Source: Gimesia maris (GTDB lineage Bacteria; Planctomycetota; Planctomycetia; Planctomycetales; Planctomycetaceae). Taken from it: a DNA stretch of 64,000 nt. The notes below the pieces were generated by a model that did no database searches, had not been told where the DNA came from, and was given only the letters and a program-made list of their open reading frames with translations. The DNA lies in contig NZ_CP042910.1 of assembly GCF_008298035.1 (NCBI RefSeq), positions 2,433,001 to 2,497,000 on the forward strand. Reading direction: 5' to 3'. Below, one piece after another: positions 63,101-64,000 of this stretch (position 1 is its first letter; the number at the start of each line of letters is the position of its first letter). The position numbers and the translations under genes were made by a program.

Positions 63101-64000
63101 TTTCGCTGGGTGAGGCAGCGACGGACAGTTTTACCTATACGATATCCGATACTGAAACGGCTACGGATACAGCGACGGTGACTGTCACAATCACGGGAGT
63201 GAATGCGGCTCCGACATTGGGGGCGGCAATCGGTTCAACAGTAAACGAAAATGATATCGCTTTTAATCTGAATCTATTAGCAGGTGCCAGCGATGTGGAT
63301 GTCAATGATGTGCTCAACGTGAGTGGTCTGACGCTGATCAGTGGTGATGCTGCCGGTATCACGGTAAACGGTAATACGCTGGATGTCGATCCTGATGCTT
63401 ACGCTGGCCTGTATACCGGCGAAACCGAAGTGGTCAGTTACAGCTACATTGTGACTGACAGCAATGGTGGCACAGTATCTCAAACCGCGACCATAACGAT
63501 TGCAGGAGTGGATGACGTGCCGACGGTAAGTGCGGCATTGAGTTCCACGGTCACTGAAAATGATGGTACTTACAGTCTGGATCTGTTAGCGGGTGCCGAA
63601 GATACTGATGCAAATGATACTCTTAACGTGAGTAGTCTGACACTGTTGAGTGGTAATGCTGCAGGAATAACTGTTAACGGTAACACTCTGGATATCGATC
63701 CTGGTGTCTATAACAGCCTGGCTGAAGGCGAAAGTGAAGTCGTCAGTTACAGCTATAGTGTAACAGATGCTAATGGAAATACCGTAGTACAGACGGCGAC
63801 GATTTCGATTGCCGGTGTGAATGATACACCAACAGTCGGGGCAGCATTGAGCTCGACAGTTACTGAGGAAGCGGGGGCTTACAGTCTGAATCTGTTATCG
63901 GATGCCGTGGATGCTGATACGAATGATTCTCTCAATGTCAGTGGTTTGACTCTGGTAAGTGGTGATGCTGCCGGTATTACAGTGAATGGTAATACGCTCG
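54133..64000 (+). CDS. giant LEPR-XLL/Calx-beta/golvesin/VCBS repeat protein (3' end beyond window)
   Basis: From GTG 54133 the frame is open to the window end with no stop: at least 3289 codons. Reading frame was checked at several points and is continuous. The N-terminus is very basic (IRHRPRYNSRTRRSIRKRW) and carries VDVLEAREMLTS, a variant of the planctomycete LEPR-XLL export-associated motif. A Calx-beta-like domain follows (about 55-175; DGDYEALSSQTFTIIAGETS). Six to nine alternating modules come next: golvesin C-terminal-like units (AGTYRLSANW ... WEDLGYFEVDANGTITVTLS ... MRLEAVPAG) and choice-of-anchor-D-like units (GRSVVKTFTIENLGTADLDL ... GESTTFDVEFLS ... TNDSDESPFTFTVSA), to about codon 2377. 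Then come cadherin-like and VCBS repeats (VNDTPTVSA..., NGNALEIDPYAYS). It is most likely an exported surface or matrix protein; the C-terminus and any anchor are unseen. Confidence 0.9.
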   Translation, partial: MLITNWLSALVTRIRHRPRYNSRTRRSIRKRWQAIQQNKITTVDVLEAREMLTSLSITDVDLVEDDSGTQTLYFYANLSAAVGANVTFDVSTSDVTASAADGDYEALSSQTFTIIAGETSAAIAIDVYGDTKVELDETFQVTLSDLNEGGQGVTFAGSGATESAIGTITNDDSFVKIIKTEDTETRIVGNWGESGSSRYHLGGSGLNRISWDFSDVGAGTYRLSANWSTNSNRASNAEYQISGVSDGEVTTYLNQKTLSQDVYDAGVYWEDLGYFEVEANGTITVTLSDNGADGYVFADGMRLEAVPAGVSLPEIRVTESTNDVLSGSSTVAWGDVLYGRSVVKTFTIENLGTADLDLSGGVSLTGGNGFTIVSPPASSLLAAGESTTFDVEFLSTAEVGTYSDTVSISTNDSDESPFTFTVSADQVMSAVLEETDPSSSTIGMWSTTSGNKYIAGGGSGANTVSWSFSDLGAGTYRLSANWHTHTSRATNAQHTISGVNGGDVVRYVNQKTLSQDVYDAGVYWEDLGYFEVDANGTITVTVSDIDANNYVMANMMRLEAVPAGVSLPEIKVTESTNDVLSGSSTVAWGDVLYGRSVVKTFTIENLGTADLDLSGGVSLTGGNGFTIVSPPASSLLAAGESTTFAVEFLSSSTAGAYSDTVSISTNDSDESPFTFTVSADQVMSAVLEETGPSSSTIGMWSTTSGNKYIAGGGSGANTVSWSFSDLGAGTYRLSANWHTHTSRATNAQHTVSGVNGGDVVRYVNQKTLSQDVYDAGVYWEDLGYFEVDANGTITVTVSDIDANNYVMANMMRLEAVPAGVSLPEIKVTESTNDVLSGSSTVAWGDVLYGRSVVKTFTIENLGTADLDLSGGVSLTGGNGFTIMSPPASSLLAAGESTTFAVEFLSSSTAGAYSDTVSISTNDSDESPFTFTVSADQVMSAVLEETGPSSSTIGMWSTTSGNKYIAGGGSGANTVSWSFSDLGAGTYRLSSNWSTSSNRASNAQHTISGVTGGDVVRYVNQKTLSQDVYDAGVYWEDLGYFEVDANGTITVTVSDIDANNYVMANMMRLEAVPAGVSLPEIKVTESTNDVLSGSSTVAWGDVLYGRSVVKTFTIENLGTADLDLSGGVSLTGGNGFTIVSPPASSLLAAGESTTFAVEFSSTQGTGDYEALIVINNNDSDEHAFRISLSASLVLQEIIDNADAKFNLSGTWLDSTSGLNADGKYVSGGTGSNTSSWTFQNLHAGTYRLSGTWTVDVSHATNSQFTVSGVTGGDVVQYLDQQGLTQDVYDAGVYWQDLGDFEVDANGTITVTLSDDGANGYVFADAMRLEAIPAGVTSSEIKVSQSSTELNSGNSTVAWGDALYGRSHVRTFTITNLGTGNLDLSGGVSVTGGNGFTISSQPAVSVLSAGESTTFDVEFLSTAEVGTYSDTVSVSTNDSDESPFTFTVSADLTLSTIVDNGDPGFEITGNWNSAGEGYGNDSYYRSGGLEGENNAIWEFSGLAAGTYRLSSTWNTYYNRTSSAAFTMSGVNGGDVTTYLDQRTLIVDVTDAGRNWEDLGYFEVDANGTITVTLSGNDTDGTVFVDAIRLEAVPAGATAAEIKLTDPAKPTTGIAVNSTIAWGDALYGRSHVRTFTITNLGTGNLDLSGGVSVTGGNGFTISSQPAVSVLAAGESTTFDVEFLSTAEVGTYSDTVSISTNDSDESPFTFTVSADLTLSTIVDNGDPGFEITGNWNSAGEGYGNDSYYRSGGLEGESNAIWEFSGLAAGTYRLSSTWNTYYNRTSSAAFTMSGVNGGDVTTYLDQRTLIVDVTDAGRNWEDLGYFEVDANGTITVTLSGNDTDGTVFVDAIRLEAVPAGATAAEIKLTDPAKPTTGIAVNSTIAWGDALYGRSHVRTFTITNLGTGNLDLSGGVSVTGGNGFTISSQPAVSVLAAGESTTFDVEFLSTAEVGTYSDTVSISTNDSDESPFTFTVSADLTLSTIVDNGDPGFEITGNWNSAGEGYGNDSYYRSGGLEGESNAIWEFSGLAAGTYRLSSTWNTYYNRTSSAAFTMSGVNGGDVTTYLDQRTLIVDVTDAGRNWEDLGYFEVDANGTITVTLSGNDTDGTVFVDAIRLEAVPAGATAAEIKLTDPAKPTTGIAVNSTIAWGDALYGRSHVRTFTITNLGTGNLDLSGGVSVTGGNGFTISSQPAVSVLAAGESTTFDVEFLSTAEVGTYSDTVSISTNDSDESPFTFTVSADLTLSTIVDNGDPGFEITGNWNSAGEGYGNDSYYRSGGLEGESNAIWEFSGLAAGTYRLSSTWNTYYNRTSSAAFTMSGVNGGDVTTYLDQRTLIVDVTDAGRNWEDLGYFEVDANGTITVTLSGNDTDGTVFVDAIRLEAVPVVNVDPTLDDITDPAAIDSDAGQQVINLSGITAGGSESQTLTVTASSDNPSLIPDPIVNYISPDSTATLTFTPQSNLDDTAVITVTVTDEEGGTISKTFIVTVNAVNTAPVASDELITATEDGSTVMTGVLALDVDSDDDENSLSYTIVTQPAEGSVISNGDGTFTFDPESDFQNLATGETRQVTFTFTATDSHAATSNIGSVTVTVTGVNDTPTVSASVSSGGTDADGAYSLNLLAGASDVDVSDVLNVSGLTLVSGDASGISVNGNALEIDPYAYSALNVGQSEVISYSYNVIDGNGGTVSQTATITISGVNNAPVAVADAFTTSEGVTLTSDNVLSANPTTADSDAEGQTLTVSAVAGGTVGAQFTLASGALLTLNSDGTFSYDPNGQFEYLSLGEAATDSFTYTISDTETATDTATVTVTITGVNAAPTVSASVSSGVTDADGAYSLNLLTGASDVDVSDVLNVSGLTLVSGDASGITVNGNALEIDPYAYSALNMGQSEVISYSYNVIDGNGGTVSQTATITISGVNNAPVAVADAFTTSEGVTLTSDNVLSANPTTADSDAEGQTLTVSAVAGGTVGAQFTLASGALLTLNSDGTFSYDPNGQFEYLSLGEAATDSFTYTISDTETATDTATVTVTITGVNAAPTLGAAIGSTVNENDIAFNLNLLAGASDVDVNDVLNVSGLTLISGDAAGITVNGNTLDVDPDAYAGLYTGETEVVSYSYIVTDSNGGTVSQTATITIAGVDDVPTVSAALSSTVTENDGTYSLDLLAGAEDTDANDTLNVSSLTLLSGNAAGITVNGNTLDIDPGVYNSLAEGESEVVSYSYSVTDANGNTVVQTATISIAGVNDTPTVGAALSSTVTEEAGAYSLNLLSDAVDADTNDSLNVSGLTLVSGDAAGITVNGNTL
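55411..57600 (+). repeat. tandem 765-bp repeats (golvesin + anchor-D module pair), about three copies
   Basis: Copies begin at 55411, 56176 and 56941 (GTTATGTCGGCAGTGCTGG), exactly 765 bases (255 codons) apart and in frame. Copies one and two are nearly identical across their length; the third carries an altered golvesin segment (near 57090-57170) and diverges after about 57600. A related but more distant unit precedes them at 54661-55410. Confidence 0.93.
58480..61263 (+). repeat. tandem 786-bp repeats, 3.5 near-identical copies
   Basis: Copies begin at 58480, 59266, 60052 and 60838 (CTGACTCTGTCTACGAT), exactly 786 bases (262 codons) apart. Copies two and three appear identical by eye. Copy one differs at a few bases (for example GAGAACAATGCTATC against GAGAGTAATGCCATC). 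The last copy stops after 426 bases, where the cadherin-like part begins. A diverged unit (57694-58479) precedes the set. Confidence 0.95.
61903..63210 (+). repeat. two near-identical 654-bp VCBS/cadherin repeats
   Basis: Copies begin at 61903 and 62557 (CCGACAGTGAGTGCCTCC), 654 bases (218 codons) apart, and a third related start lies at 63211. Each copy encodes a VCBS-like unit (VSGLTLVSGDASGI..VNGNALEIDP) plus an Ig/cadherin-like unit (NNAPVAVADAFTTSEGVTLT). They differ by only scattered bases such as TTTCC/TTACC at the GISVNG/GITVNG codon and GTGGGG/ATGGGG. Confidence 0.92.
63211..64000 (+). repeat. diverged 309-bp VCBS repeats running off the window
   Basis: Units begin at 63211, 63520 and 63829 (CCGAC/CCAAC), 309 bases (103 codons) apart, each with the pattern TVSAALSSTVTENDG, LNVSGLTLxSGDAAGITVNGN and SYSVTDxNG. 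They are similar but clearly diverged at DNA level, unlike the tandem copies upstream. Confidence 0.88.

Overview
The window looks like a chromosomal segment of a planctomycete, probably Gimesia or a close relative. The genus is an inference from gene content; no 16S rRNA is present. Markers of the phylum are the DUF1552/DUF1592 pair at the left edge, a sigma factor – FecR/LamG – PSCyt1/DUF1549/DUF1553 – DUF1501 operon at 46.5-53.0 kb, and a giant surface-type protein starting at 54133 with the LEPR-XLL-like motif LEAREMLTS.

Layout. 0-2.8 kb: DUF1552 (partial) and DUF1592 cytochrome-type genes. 2.9-4.1 kb: an IS110-family element with a structured left non-coding end that is a candidate bridge RNA. 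4.1-20.2 kb: a small stress-type protein, a CaCA cation exchanger, a 1780-residue CheB-CheR-PAS-GAF hybrid histidine kinase, a metallo-beta-lactamase-fold protein, a lipoprotein Cu/Zn superoxide dismutase, a quinone-reductase-like MDR, a cupin, and an RND efflux adaptor/permease pair. 20.8-22.2 kb: a DUF892 ferritin-like protein and a second, degenerate SodC. 22.3-28.1 kb: a tightly overlapped terminal oxidase operon (CoxB with fused cytochrome c, a subunit I+III fusion, a small membrane protein, CtaG, and a triheme cytochrome c). 28.4-32.8 kb: a stress-type cluster (two SDRs, a Rho-N small protein, a zinc alcohol dehydrogenase, and a DUF2892/SRPBCC protein). 33.5-43.9 kb: GT4 glycosyltransferase, glycogen-debranching-like hydrolase, CYP152-type P450 peroxygenase, succinate-semialdehyde-type dehydrogenase, CurA-like reductase, SbnA-like PLP enzyme and a disulfide-oxidoreductase-family flavoprotein. 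43.9-46.5 kb: a gene graveyard holding fragments of a Na+/H+ antiporter, an IS4-family transposase, a diheme cytochrome and a TPR protein, with one intact secreted orphan among them. 46.5-53.0 kb: the minus-strand sigma/FecR/PSCyt1/DUF1501 operon. 54.1-64.0 kb: one open reading frame with no stop in the window, built from a Calx-beta-like domain, alternating golvesin-like and choice-of-anchor-D-like modules in nearly identical tandem copies, then cadherin/VCBS-type repeats.

How the genes fit together. Much of the window concerns redox and envelope stress: two SodCs, ferritin-like and stress proteins, quinone reductases, a peroxide-using P450, an oxidase operon and RND efflux. The right third is planctomycete surface biology. 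The most unusual parts are the giant repeat protein with very young tandem duplications, the candidate bridge RNA of the IS110 element, the compact sigma/FecR-LamG cassette divergent from the giant gene, and the hidden gene fragments at 44-46 kb. No rRNA, tRNA or CRISPR array was recognised.
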